NCBI RefSeq assembly: GCF_046602855.1
Contig: NZ_JBKINJ010000001.1
Span: 1,302,001 to 1,366,000 of the forward strand
From: Gracilimonas sp046602855
Lineage (GTDB): Bacteria > Bacteroidota > Rhodothermia > Balneolales > Balneolaceae
Length of the DNA: 64,000 bases
Direction of reading: 5' to 3'
A program made the translations under genes and the position numbers. The stretch's first letter is position 1; every line of letters starts with the position of its first letter. The notes below the pieces were generated by a model. It was not told where the DNA came from and searched no databases. It saw only the letters and a program-made list of their open reading frames with translations. Below are positions 54,166-62,914 of this stretch, piece by piece.

Positions 54166-54960
54166 TTATCGTTTGATGGAATTTGTTACTGACATCATAT
54201 CTTCAGCCGTCTGAACCATCTTGGAGTTTGTTTCATATGCACGCTGGGCTTCAATCAGCCGAACCATTTCAGTAACAATGTCTACATTTGATTGCTCCAA
54301 ATAGCCCTGACGAACCACGCCAAAACCTTCATCACCCGGATTGCCGAAAAATGGCAGTCCTGACGCTTCAGTTTCAGCAAATAAGTTATCCCCCATAGCA
54401 TCAAGTCCACCCGGATTTGCAAATTTGGCTAATTCGATTTGCCCAAGTTCAATCTGTGTGTTATCTCCGGCCATCATTGCAGTCACTGTTCCATCTTGCG
54501 CAACTTCTATTGCGACAGCATCCGTCGGTATCTCGATCTGACTAGCCAGAGGCAGGCCTGAATTATTGACCAGCATTCCCGTAGAATCCATACTGAAATT
54601 ACCGTCCCGTGTGTAGCCAACAGATCCGTCAGGAAGTTCAACCTGAAAAAAACCAGTACCGCTTACGGCTACATCCAATGGATTTCCGGTTTCAGCAACC
54701 GCACCTTGCATAAAATTTCGTATGGTGGCAACAGCTCTGGATCCATGCCCAATCTGCAGTGAAGGACCTTTGCCATTTGTTCCATTTATTGCGCCGCCTC
54801 GTTTCGAGGATGCTATATTTTCATAGAAAAGATCCTGAAAAGCTATCGTGCTTCGTTTGAATCCGGTCGTACCAACGTTGGCCAAATTATTAGCTACGTT
54901 ATCTACCGATCTTTGCTGAGCACTCATTCCGAGTGCGGCTGTACTTAATGCTCTAAACAT
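54166..54960 (-). CDS. flgG: Flagellar distal rod protein FlgG
   Basis: FlgG makes the distal rod. The 264 residues have the rod signature near the start (ALSTAALGMSAQQRSVDNVANNLANVGTTGFKR would be its extent; key residues are NVANNLANVGTTGFK), the LPDGSVGYTRDGNFSMDSTG patch and the C-terminus NVDIVTEMVRLIEAQRAYE. Length is typical. It lies 27 nt after flgF and 12 nt before flgA. Confidence 0.95.
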   Translation of the reverse strand: MFRALSTAALGMSAQQRSVDNVANNLANVGTTGFKRSTIAFQDLFYENIASSKRGGAINGTNGKGPSLQIGHGSRAVATIRNFMQGAVAETGNPLDVAVSGTGFFQVELPDGSVGYTRDGNFSMDSTGMLVNNSGLPLASQIEIPTDAVAIEVAQDGTVTAMMAGDNTQIELGQIELAKFANPGGLDAMGDNLFAETEASGLPFFGNPGDEGFGVVRQGYLEQSNVDIVTEMVRLIEAQRAYETNSKMVQTAEDMMSVTNSIKR

Positions 54961-54987
54961 ATTTGTTTGGGTTATCCATGTTAATAT

Positions 54988-55728
54988 TTAAAATTTTCCT
55001 AATTGCGTGCTAACTCTCGACAACAGATCATCAGAAGTTCGCATAGCTTTTTGCTGAGATTCAAACATCTGCATGTTTCTCATCATATCAACCATCTCAG
55101 TTAGTGGTTCTACATTTCCTTTTTCGTAATAGCCTTGCATCAGGGTTCCCACATTCGAATTTGTCAATGCTTCCTGATCTGTAACCGAGAAATAAGCACT
55201 CCCCTTGCGTTGCAGTTGAGCAGGATCTTCCACATTCACCATCTGAATTTTATTCACATCAGTTTCATTAATGCTAATGGTACCGTCTTTAGCGATTTCT
55301 AATTTAGGAGCTACACCTGATGTGCCTTGATTCGTAAAGTACTCTGATAGCTGGATGTCGCCAGATTCTCCTAATACTTTTGCTCCCTGAGTGTTAACCA
55401 GAAAACCATCCTGATCCATGTGAAAACGTCCGTCTCTGGTTAAGAACATTTGTCCATCTTGTTCCACAGTAAAAAATCCTTCTCCATTGATACCCAGATC
55501 AAACTCGTTACCTGTAGGCTCCAATAAACCCTGGTTCAAATTGATCTGTTGCATCGGCACGCTTTTCGTTACCTCTTTACCATCCACATTCTCTTTGAAC
55601 ATACGGTAGAATACTTTATTCCCTTTAAAACCAGGAGTGTTAATATTTGCAAGGTTATCAGCAGTAATATCCTGCGATTTTTGTAAAACCTGCATGGCCT
55701 GCATATGTGCGTATATCCGATCGATCAT
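54988..55728 (-). CDS. flgF: Flagellar proximal rod protein FlgF
   Basis: The 246-residue protein has the rod N-terminus (QVLQKSQDITADNLANINTP, then GFKGNKVFYRMF), a central GEGFFTVEQDGQMFLTRDG and a C-terminus (GNVEPLTEMVDMMRNMQMFES) that define the FlgF/FlgG group. Its position before flgG, and its divergence from flgG, favour FlgF. It is the first gene of the ten-gene minus-strand operon that ends at 47171. A sigma-54-like site lies 86 nt upstream. Confidence 0.88.
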   Translation of the reverse strand: MIDRIYAHMQAMQVLQKSQDITADNLANINTPGFKGNKVFYRMFKENVDGKEVTKSVPMQQINLNQGLLEPTGNEFDLGINGEGFFTVEQDGQMFLTRDGRFHMDQDGFLVNTQGAKVLGESGDIQLSEYFTNQGTSGVAPKLEIAKDGTISINETDVNKIQMVNVEDPAQLQRKGSAYFSVTDQEALTNSNVGTLMQGYYEKGNVEPLTEMVDMMRNMQMFESQQKAMRTSDDLLSRVSTQLGKF

Positions 55729-55753
55729 TTATATACCGTTCAAAATTTCATGG

Positions 55754-55780
55754 TTAAGATGTTCTATTGTGAACCGATAA
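55754..55780 (+). promoter_or_regulatory. Sigma-28-like site facing flhB
   Basis: TTAAGATG, 11-nt spacer, ACCGATAA on the plus strand. It matches the other sites but lies 356 nt before the flhB start, so its target is uncertain. Confidence 0.45.
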
Positions 55781-55813
55781 CCGCTTATATATCCAATTCA
55801 CATTCCCATACAG

Positions 55814-55829
55814 TTCAATTATTGTGCCA
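55814..55829 (-). promoter_or_regulatory. Sigma-54-like promoter of the flgF operon
   Basis: On the minus strand it reads TGGCAC, five bases, TTGAA. Consensus is TGGCAC-N5-TTGCA; the -24 element is perfect and the -12 element has A for C. It lies 86 nt before flgF, and a sigma-54 activator gene is at 45714-47135. Confidence 0.6.
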
Positions 55830-56136
55830 CTGTGAATTTTTTATTCATATCAGGAAAGTGAAGAATAGCAATTCAAGTGAGCTTTAGTAACTTTCCACAG
55901 TTAAAAAACTCTATTATACTGTATTAAAGCTACTTTTGACCGATTTTTGTGATCATTTGATTAAGACCATGCAGTAGCTAAAACATTCAACTGCCTTCTT
56001 TACCTCCACTTATTCATTTCATGGAAATCTTTTCCTGCCCGGAGGACAAAATATCCGCATCTCTGTTTATCAATATCTTAAAACACCCCTCTATCACCCT
56101 ATTATTAAATGGTACCGTTTTTGAACTGGATGTCTC

Positions 56137-57213
56137 ATGTCAGATAAAAATTCAGATCAGGAAAAAACGGAAGAACCCACGGCGAAAAAGCTGGAAGATG
56201 CCCGCAAGGAAGGGAACGTCAGCATTAGTACCGAAGTCTCATCAGTTGCTGTGTTGACTACATCCGTTATAATGTTTGTGGCGTTAGGAAGCTCAATATC
56301 CGCACAGTTTGCTCATTTGTTTGAAACCTTTTTCATAAATGCAGGAAGTGGCTTTTCAAACGAAAATGAAGCTATGAGTCACCTTTCAGAAGCGTTATGG
56401 GCGATGATCGGTATAATGGGTCCTACCTTGTCTGTATTATTAGTTGTCACATTGTTGGTGAATTTAGCTCAGACCAAAGGTGCCTTTTCTGCAAAAGCAA
56501 TGGCACCGAAGGCAAGCAAGATGAGCCCAATGAATGGCATAAAGAAAATATTCTCGGCCAAGGGAGCTGTAGAGCTAATCAAAGGCTTTGCCAAGCTGTT
56601 CATAGTTGGGCTCATAGGATACTATAGTGTGAAAAATGAAGTGGACACTTTTATGACTTTCATGATATCACCTCTTGACTATAACCTCGGCGAAATGGGG
56701 ACCTTTGTCTTAATGTTCATTACCCGAATCCTTGCTGCCCTGTTAGTCCTCTCAATTGCTGATGCCATTTATCAACGGTATCAGCATCATAAAGACCTGA
56801 AGATGAGTAAACAAGAGGTGAAGGATGAATTCAAGCAAATGGAAGGAGACCCGAAGGTAAAAGGATGGCGTAAAAAGTTTGGGATGGAGCTTCGTAATAA
56901 AAAAAGGCTAGACCATGCTGTTCTCAGTTCAGACGTAGTAGTCACCAACCCTACTCACTATGCAGTAGCCTTACGTTATGATCCAAAAAGTAACGATGCT
57001 CCTTTAGTCGTAGTTAAAGGACAACGGCTCCGCGCACTCCGGATAAAAGAGCTCGCTAAAGAATATGGCATACCAATTGTAGAGAATAAACCAGTAGCCC
57101 GTGCTCTTTTTGCCACAGCAGAGGAAGACAGTTTCATTCCAGGTGACCTCTACAAGGCTGTAGCAGAGATCCTGGCGTATGTTTACAAACTTAAGAATAA
57201 ACACAAAGTATAG
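56137..57213 (+). CDS. flhB: Flagellar export apparatus switch protein FlhB
   Basis: FlhB sits in the inner membrane and switches export from rod/hook to filament substrates. The 358 residues show the start EKTEEPTAKKLEDARKEGNV, four membrane segments (about 30-205), and the self-cleaving NPTH site in VVTNPTHYAVALRYD near residues 270-284. The C-terminal domain continues with GIPIVENKPVARALFATAE. It is the first gene of the flhB-flhA-flhF-flhG run. Start ATG 56137. Confidence 0.95.
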   Translation: MSDKNSDQEKTEEPTAKKLEDARKEGNVSISTEVSSVAVLTTSVIMFVALGSSISAQFAHLFETFFINAGSGFSNENEAMSHLSEALWAMIGIMGPTLSVLLVVTLLVNLAQTKGAFSAKAMAPKASKMSPMNGIKKIFSAKGAVELIKGFAKLFIVGLIGYYSVKNEVDTFMTFMISPLDYNLGEMGTFVLMFITRILAALLVLSIADAIYQRYQHHKDLKMSKQEVKDEFKQMEGDPKVKGWRKKFGMELRNKKRLDHAVLSSDVVVTNPTHYAVALRYDPKSNDAPLVVVKGQRLRALRIKELAKEYGIPIVENKPVARALFATAEEDSFIPGDLYKAVAEILAYVYKLKNKHKV

Positions 57214-57218
57214 ATCTA

Positions 57219-59366
57219 ATGATATTTGGCGGCTTAAATACCAAAACATTAAAAGGAACATTTTTCCAAACGGACGTACTTATTTCCTCTAGCATAATCA
57301 TGATCCTCTTGATCATGATTATACCGTTTCCAACAGAATTGATGGATTTTTTCCTGGCATTGAACATTTCCCTGTCTTTAGTTGTACTGCTCGTCGCCTT
57401 CTATGCACTGAAACCCTTGCAATTTGCCGTCTTTCCGGGAATGCTTCTCATTCTTACACTTTTCAGACTGTCATTAAATGTGGGAACTACCCGATTGATT
57501 TTAAGTGAGGGATATGCCGGTTCCATCATTGAATCATTCGGTGGATTTATTGTTCAGGGTAATTTCATTATTGGGATCATCATCTTCTCTGTTTTAGTAA
57601 TCATCAACTTTGTAGTTATTACGAAAGGGTCAACACGTATTGCAGAGGTTGCTGCCAGATTTACCTTGGATGCCATGCCCGGCAAGCAAATGTCGATTGA
57701 TGCCGATCTTAGCGCCGGCCTGCTTACAGATGAGGAAGCAAAAAAGAAACGTGAAGATATATCCCGGGAAGCCGACTTTTATGGAGCCATGGATGGTGCC
57801 AGTAAATTTGTTCGCGGTGATGTTATTGCCGGACTTCTCATAACTTTTATAAATATAATCGGCGGCTTAATTATTGGTACGGTTCAATTGGATATGCCTA
57901 TCGGGGAAGCTGCCACTAAATATACCTTAATGACCATAGGTGATGGCTTGGTCTCTCAAATACCGGCTTTATTGATCTCCACTGCAGCAGGTATCATTGT
58001 ATCACGCGCAGCAAGTGAAGGAAACCTAAGTAAGGAATTGACAGGACAATTATTGGGCAATCCCAAAACAATGGTGATCAGTGCCATCTTTGTGTTTATG
58101 CTAGGATTAATGCCCGGGCTTCCACTGCTTCCTTTCTCAATGATCAGTGGCTTTTTCTTATTCATGGCTTACACTAATCTTACTAAAGAAGAAGAAGAAC
58201 GACAGGAAGCTGAGGATAAAGAGAACAAACTCCTTTCCGGAAAGCCGGAAGACCCTGTTGAAAATTACCTTTTAGTTGATACCCTTGAACTTGAGATTGG
58301 CTATAGTCTAATCCCTATGGTGGAAGCTAATCAGGGTGGAGATCTCTTGGACAGAATGACCTCCCTGCGGAAGCAACTTGCATCAGAACTTGGGATCATT
58401 ATTCCATCGATCCGAATACGTGATAATGTTCAGCTTGATGCCAACCATTATACTATCAAGATGAGGGGCATTATGCAGGGTGAAGGTGAAATATTGCCGG
58501 GTTATCATCTTACACTTCTTCCCGAAGATTTTAAACCCGATATACAAGGAATTGAAACAAAAGATCCAACTTTTGGAATGGACGCTATTTGGGTGAGCGG
58601 AAAAAATAAGTCTCAAGCGGAAAAATATGGCCTTTCGGTGATCGAATCAGGAGCAGTCATTACCACTCATTTGATGGAAGTATTGAAAAAAAATGCATTC
58701 AAATTAGTGGACAGACAAATGGTGAAAAAATTGATCGACAACATAAAAGAACAGTCGCCGGCACTGGTAGAAGAGTTAATACCTGAGGGCATGAAAGTAG
58801 GTGAGATACAAAAAGTATTAAAGCGATTGCTGCGTGAACGGATTCCTATCAAAGACCTCAATACCATCCTTGAAACGCTTGCAGATCATTGTGGCCAAAC
58901 CAATAATACTGATGTACTTAATGAGTATTGCAGAAATGCACTTTCAGAGACCATAACACATCAATTTACCACTGATAACATGGTTGTAGTGGTAATGATG
59001 GACTCGAACCTTGAATCGCATCTGATCTCTCAGGCACAACAAGGGATGCTTAACTCCAACACTTTGGGTTTAACGCCTGATACCGTAGAAACCTTATATA
59101 AAAATTCATCTGTTACATTTGATAAGATGATACGCCAGGGATATGAACCGATTCTACTGACTTCACCAGTATTGAGATTTACGCTTTTTGAATTTTTGGC
59201 ACCAATCTTGCCAGATATCAATGTGCTATCGTATAACGATATCAGTCAGGACGTACAGTTCAAAACCTTCGGCAGATTAAAATTAGATGCTGAAGAATTT
59301 GAACCTATAGGAAACGAAACAACAGAGCAATCTGTCCATGGAACTGAAGAATTTGCAACCGTATGA
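57219..59366 (+). CDS. flhA: Flagellar export gate protein FlhA
   Basis: FlhA forms the nonameric export gate. The 715 residues include six to eight membrane segments in the first half, the FHIPEP signature region RFTLDAMPGKQMSIDADLSAG (about 145-165), and the large cytosolic domain with LELEIGYSLIPMV, IPSIRIRDN and a C-terminal linker. It starts 5 nt after flhB and overlaps flhF by 4 nt (ATGA type). Length is normal. Confidence 0.96.
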   Translation: MIFGGLNTKTLKGTFFQTDVLISSSIIMILLIMIIPFPTELMDFFLALNISLSLVVLLVAFYALKPLQFAVFPGMLLILTLFRLSLNVGTTRLILSEGYAGSIIESFGGFIVQGNFIIGIIIFSVLVIINFVVITKGSTRIAEVAARFTLDAMPGKQMSIDADLSAGLLTDEEAKKKREDISREADFYGAMDGASKFVRGDVIAGLLITFINIIGGLIIGTVQLDMPIGEAATKYTLMTIGDGLVSQIPALLISTAAGIIVSRAASEGNLSKELTGQLLGNPKTMVISAIFVFMLGLMPGLPLLPFSMISGFFLFMAYTNLTKEEEERQEAEDKENKLLSGKPEDPVENYLLVDTLELEIGYSLIPMVEANQGGDLLDRMTSLRKQLASELGIIIPSIRIRDNVQLDANHYTIKMRGIMQGEGEILPGYHLTLLPEDFKPDIQGIETKDPTFGMDAIWVSGKNKSQAEKYGLSVIESGAVITTHLMEVLKKNAFKLVDRQMVKKLIDNIKEQSPALVEELIPEGMKVGEIQKVLKRLLRERIPIKDLNTILETLADHCGQTNNTDVLNEYCRNALSETITHQFTTDNMVVVVMMDSNLESHLISQAQQGMLNSNTLGLTPDTVETLYKNSSVTFDKMIRQGYEPILLTSPVLRFTLFEFLAPILPDINVLSYNDISQDVQFKTFGRLKLDAEEFEPIGNETTEQSVHGTEEFATV

Positions 59367-60901
59367 TACTTAAGAACGTTTTTGGTAAAACTATTGAAGC
59401 AGCTAAAAAAAGTGCGCAACAGATGTATGGTAACGATTTATTGGTCTTAGAATCTAATAAGGAAGATGGATTGGATAAAGCCAGCATTACTATCTTTTCA
59501 GATGAAAAGAATAAAAATAAAGAGCAATTTCCGGCCAAATCTCAGGCAGAATCTGAAGCGAAAAAAGCTGCAACTAACGTTTCGGAAAAGGACCCAGGCG
59601 TAAAATTTGAACAATCTGCTTCCACGGAGAGAAAGCATACATCCGTTGACTTTAAAAAAGATAAACTTTCCTCACTTAGACAATATGCCCGTCAACTTGA
59701 TAATTCGAAACTGAATGACACGGACGACACCCTCAGCAATGACGCATTCACATTCAATGGTGAACAGAAACAAAACATTCAAGGTAAAAACAGCACTAAA
59801 AGACATGATACTGAAATATCAGCTTATGGCCGTGCTGCAGTTAGAAAAGTATTTAAGGAAAATAGTAAATCAAAGTCACCGAGCTTAGAAAAAGAAGAAC
59901 ATGTAAATAGGGATCGATCCAATAAAAAATTGGCCCACACCAAAGGCTTTATTACCCATTTCAAACAAACGGAAAGCTCCCGTGAAAAGCAAAAGCGACC
60001 GCTGGTGATATCACCAAATAGAAATGAACAGCGTGAAATCAACGCCCTGCATAAACGTTTTGATAAATTGGAGGCTTTACTTGATTCTGCCCTCATGTCA
60101 GCCAACCTGGATTATGCCTCTCACCCCGCTTTCCAACAGTTAGTCCATACCGGGATCAATACCACTGTAATTGGCGGCTGGTTCAGTAAGATCATTGAAA
60201 AAGGAATTGACCCTTATGATCAACCGGAGCAATTTATGGTTAAACTCGCAGCTATCATTAGAAACGCATTGGGTGAAGCTAAACTGGATGGCCCTCAAAA
60301 ATATATGCTTTTCATAGGGCCATCCGGATCGGGTAAAACCAGCCTCATAATGAAATTGAGTCAGCATCCAGAGCTGATGGAGAAGAAGAAAGTAGCGATA
60401 CTAAGCATACATCCAAAACAAAATAATACAACTCCTTACTACACCATTCTGAAGCCATTTTGTGTAGACCATGATCTGCCCTATTTCGAGATCAGTAAAG
60501 GAAAAGATGTAAACGATCACCTGGATATTTGGAGTGAATTTGACCATGTTCTGATCGACACTCCATCCATCAATATTGAACGGGAAAATTCTTTCCGCGA
60601 TTTTTGGAAAATACGCCAGATGCTGACTCCGCTTACACCGCTTGAGATCCATTACGTGGTAAACGCTTCTTTAAATAAATTCTATTTCCGTAACTCATCC
60701 GCTAATCATCATCCCCTGCAACCGGATCATATAGCAATTACGCACCTCGATGAAGTTTCTGAATGGGGACCGATAATCCCGTTTCTACAAGAAATGGGAT
60801 GCACGGCACGATATATAAGCAGAGGGGGTGAGGAATCACCTAACAGCCTCGGAGAATTTGATCCGCGCTGGTTTGCACAACGAATTTTACAGGATAATTA
60901 A
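59363..60901 (+). CDS. flhF: FlhF-like SRP-type GTPase with altered nucleotide motifs
   Basis: FlhF is an SRP-family GTPase that sets flagellar site and number. The 512 residues have an N-terminal B domain (AKKSAQQMYGNDLLVLES), a long charged disordered stretch (about 60-230), a helical N domain and a G domain. The P-loop is GPSGSGKTS at about 319-327. Where FlhF normally has DTYR, DTAGR and TKLDE, this protein has HPKQ, DTPSI and THLDE, so GTP hydrolysis may be weakened. Position between flhA and flhG supports the name. It overlaps flhA by 4 nt. Confidence 0.8.
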   Translation: MILKNVFGKTIEAAKKSAQQMYGNDLLVLESNKEDGLDKASITIFSDEKNKNKEQFPAKSQAESEAKKAATNVSEKDPGVKFEQSASTERKHTSVDFKKDKLSSLRQYARQLDNSKLNDTDDTLSNDAFTFNGEQKQNIQGKNSTKRHDTEISAYGRAAVRKVFKENSKSKSPSLEKEEHVNRDRSNKKLAHTKGFITHFKQTESSREKQKRPLVISPNRNEQREINALHKRFDKLEALLDSALMSANLDYASHPAFQQLVHTGINTTVIGGWFSKIIEKGIDPYDQPEQFMVKLAAIIRNALGEAKLDGPQKYMLFIGPSGSGKTSLIMKLSQHPELMEKKKVAILSIHPKQNNTTPYYTILKPFCVDHDLPYFEISKGKDVNDHLDIWSEFDHVLIDTPSINIERENSFRDFWKIRQMLTPLTPLEIHYVVNASLNKFYFRNSSANHHPLQPDHIAITHLDEVSEWGPIIPFLQEMGCTARYISRGGEESPNSLGEFDPRWFAQRILQDN

Positions 60902-60908
60902 AAAAGGC

Positions 60909-61706
60909 ATGGATACACTTCAAAATATAGATCAATCTTTTGTAGCTACCGTGATAAGCGGAAAAGGTGGCGTGGGAAAAAGCATGAGCAGCATAAATAT
61001 TGCGCTTCAATTCAAAGAATTGGGCCATTCAACTGCAATCATTGATGCAGACCTTGGACTTTCGAATTGCGCTACGTTCTTAAATTGCCATGCTAAGCAT
61101 ACTGTTTCTGATTGGATAAACGGAAAATGTGGGCTCGAACAACTTCCCCAAAAAGTAGAAGGTATTACGCTGATTACCGGAGCATCTGATCCAAGTCAGG
61201 CTAACATAAGTTCAGAAGTAATGATGGATGCCTTAGATCAGATCACTCAATTTTTAAAGAAAACTCATGATTACATCATTATTGATACCCCGGCCGGTGC
61301 CGGTGAAATGTCATTATGGGCATTGGACACGGCCGATATTGGAATTCTGGTAATCGTAGATGAACCTGCTGCTATATCTGATGTGTATCGCCTCTGTAAA
61401 TATATTTACAATATTGATCCTGAGTATCAATTCTCCGGAATCGTAAATTTTGCTGAAAATGAAGAAAGTGCAGAAAAGACATTCATGCGGTTTAATACCA
61501 TCCTAAATTATTTTCTAAAAAAGAAAATACCCTATTGGGGTTTTATACCGACTAGTAATTCCATAAAAAAATCAATCATGAAGCAACAGCCTTTGAACCA
61601 GAGCCTGAATGTGGATGAAGAACTAAAAGAAATTAAATTTATAACGCAACAAGTGATCGCTTATTCGGCAAACCGAAAATTAGCAACATTGAGGCCGGTT
61701 CACTAA
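60909..61706 (+). CDS. flhG: FlhG (YlxH/FleN) MinD-like ATPase
   Basis: FlhG works against FlhF to limit flagellar number. The 265 residues from ATG 60909 begin with MDTLQNIDQSFVATVISGKGGVGKS, i.e. a deviant Walker A (GKGGVGKS), followed by AIIDADLGLSN and the Walker B region IIIDTPAGAGEMSLWALDTAD. An open frame extends upstream to 60828 within flhF but has no family resemblance. The start is 7 nt after the flhF stop. The C-terminal amphipathic helix binds membrane in this family; here the last residues are helical and mixed. Normal length. Confidence 0.9.
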   Translation: MDTLQNIDQSFVATVISGKGGVGKSMSSINIALQFKELGHSTAIIDADLGLSNCATFLNCHAKHTVSDWINGKCGLEQLPQKVEGITLITGASDPSQANISSEVMMDALDQITQFLKKTHDYIIIDTPAGAGEMSLWALDTADIGILVIVDEPAAISDVYRLCKYIYNIDPEYQFSGIVNFAENEESAEKTFMRFNTILNYFLKKKIPYWGFIPTSNSIKKSIMKQQPLNQSLNVDEELKEIKFITQQVIAYSANRKLATLRPVH

Positions 61707-61720
61707 AATAAGGAGATAAA

Positions 61721-61951
61721 ATGTTAATACGATTAATAACAGTCATATCACTAATCTTGTTTTTACTTCTTATGCTCTCCGGAGCAGAAGTAGATGTAGC
61801 TATGTATCGAAGTATAGTAGCCTTTATGAGTCTGTTCTCAGTCATCTACATTACTATTTTCTTGTTGAATGTAGTGAAGGATAATAACTCTGATAAAATG
61901 ACTATGTCAGGGACCGGGAGCGGTTCGTCAAATGATCAGGGGGATAGTTAA
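61721..61951 (+). CDS. Small membrane protein of unknown function between flhG and fliA
   Basis: A 76-residue protein with two hydrophobic segments (about 3-20 and 31-50) and a short Ser/Gly-rich polar tail (SGTGSGSSNDQGDS). A perfect TAAGGAG lies 6-7 nt before its ATG, so it is a real gene. It has no known relative that I can name. It is 14 nt after flhG and 2 nt before fliA, so it is co-translated with the regulators of flagellar number and late gene expression. Confidence 0.75.
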   Translation: MLIRLITVISLILFLLLMLSGAEVDVAMYRSIVAFMSLFSVIYITIFLLNVVKDNNSDKMTMSGTGSGSSNDQGDS

Positions 61952-61953
61952 TC

Positions 61954-62718
61954 ATGGGAAATAAAAGCTTACAAGAACTTGTCGAACTCTACTGTAAAGA
62001 TCCGGCACCCGGACTGAGAAATTCAATTATCAGTAAATCTATGCCGCTTATTCGTAGTATCATTGGAAAAATAAGCAGGCCCGATCAACCTTTAACACAG
62101 TTGGAGGACCTGGAAAGTGCTGGTATCTACGGTTTGCTTCAAGCTATGGATTCTTATGATTGCGAACGTAACATTCAATTCAACACTTTTGCCTATTACC
62201 GGGTGAGAGGGAATATTGTTGATTATCTGCGCAGTATAGATCAACTTCCGCGAAAACAACGTAAAAGTTATGGTGAGGTTCAGAGGGTTATTGATCAAAA
62301 AAGTCAAATACTTGGCCGTGAGCCTTCTGATGAGGAGATCGCTGAAGAACTGAATATGGACATTCAAGATTATCATAAGCTACTATCCAATGTCCAGCAG
62401 CGAAGTGCCTTGTCACTTGATAGCCCCGCTTATGATGATAATTCCAATTCACACTACGATTTTCATGAAAATCCTGACAGCGAAACCCCTGATCAGAACC
62501 TTGAAAAAAAGGAACGAACCAAAGCTTTACAAGAAAAGATAGGTACATTAAAGGAAAGAGAGCGATTGATACTTATGCTATATTACTATGAAGATATGAC
62601 CATGAGTGAGATTGCCTTGTTAATGGAACTTACAGAAGCGCGAATTTCTCAAATCATTGGAAAAATTCTCATCAAATTAAATGCAGAGCTTAGTGAAGAA
62701 AATATAATGTATACTTAG
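61954..62718 (+). CDS. fliA: RNA polymerase sigma factor for flagellar genes (sigma-28, FliA)
   Basis: FliA directs transcription of late flagellar genes. The 254 residues have region 2 (ESAGIYGLLQAMDSYD, FNTFAYYRVRGNIVDYLR), region 3 (GREPSDEEIAEELN) and region 4 with the DNA-binding helix-turn-helix (EDMTMSEIALLMELTEARISQI). The family-typical short linker DSPAYDDNSNSHYD lies between. The start is 2 nt after the small membrane gene. FlgM-like anti-sigma at 45200-45556 is its probable inhibitor, and five to six matching promoters occur in the window. Confidence 0.96.
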   Translation: MGNKSLQELVELYCKDPAPGLRNSIISKSMPLIRSIIGKISRPDQPLTQLEDLESAGIYGLLQAMDSYDCERNIQFNTFAYYRVRGNIVDYLRSIDQLPRKQRKSYGEVQRVIDQKSQILGREPSDEEIAEELNMDIQDYHKLLSNVQQRSALSLDSPAYDDNSNSHYDFHENPDSETPDQNLEKKERTKALQEKIGTLKERERLILMLYYYEDMTMSEIALLMELTEARISQIIGKILIKLNAELSEENIMYT

Positions 62719-62868
62719 AGTAAAGCTGTATTAAATTTCATAAAAGCAGTTTCTGTTATCAGACAAGATAATTTTCAGTTCCGCATTAAATAGTCACTTT
62801 TCCCTAACTGGGTTAACTGTCTTATTATAGGTTTTCTTTTCTTAGCCGATCATTAAGTAAATATGTAT

Positions 62869-62895
62869 TTAACATTTGGTTACTGTTACCGATAA
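62869..62895 (+). promoter_or_regulatory. Sigma-28 promoter before the small basic gene
   Basis: TTAACATT, 11-nt spacer, ACCGATAA, ending 19 nt before ATG 62915. Same architecture as the flagellin and fliS sites. Confidence 0.65.
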
Positions 62896-62914
62896 TAGGT
62901 TGTAGCAGTAAAGA

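Larger units (their letters stand above)
55729..56136. other. Divergent control region between flgF and flhB
   Basis: No gene is supported in these 408 bp. It holds the sigma-54-like site at 55814-55829 facing flgF and a sigma-28-like site at 55754-55780 facing flhB. The flhB-proximal 250 bp show no recognised element. Confidence 0.5.

Noticed and set aside
56021..56257. Open frame overlapping the flhB start in another phase.
   Set aside because: It overlaps the conserved FlhB N-terminus and has no resemblance to any protein.
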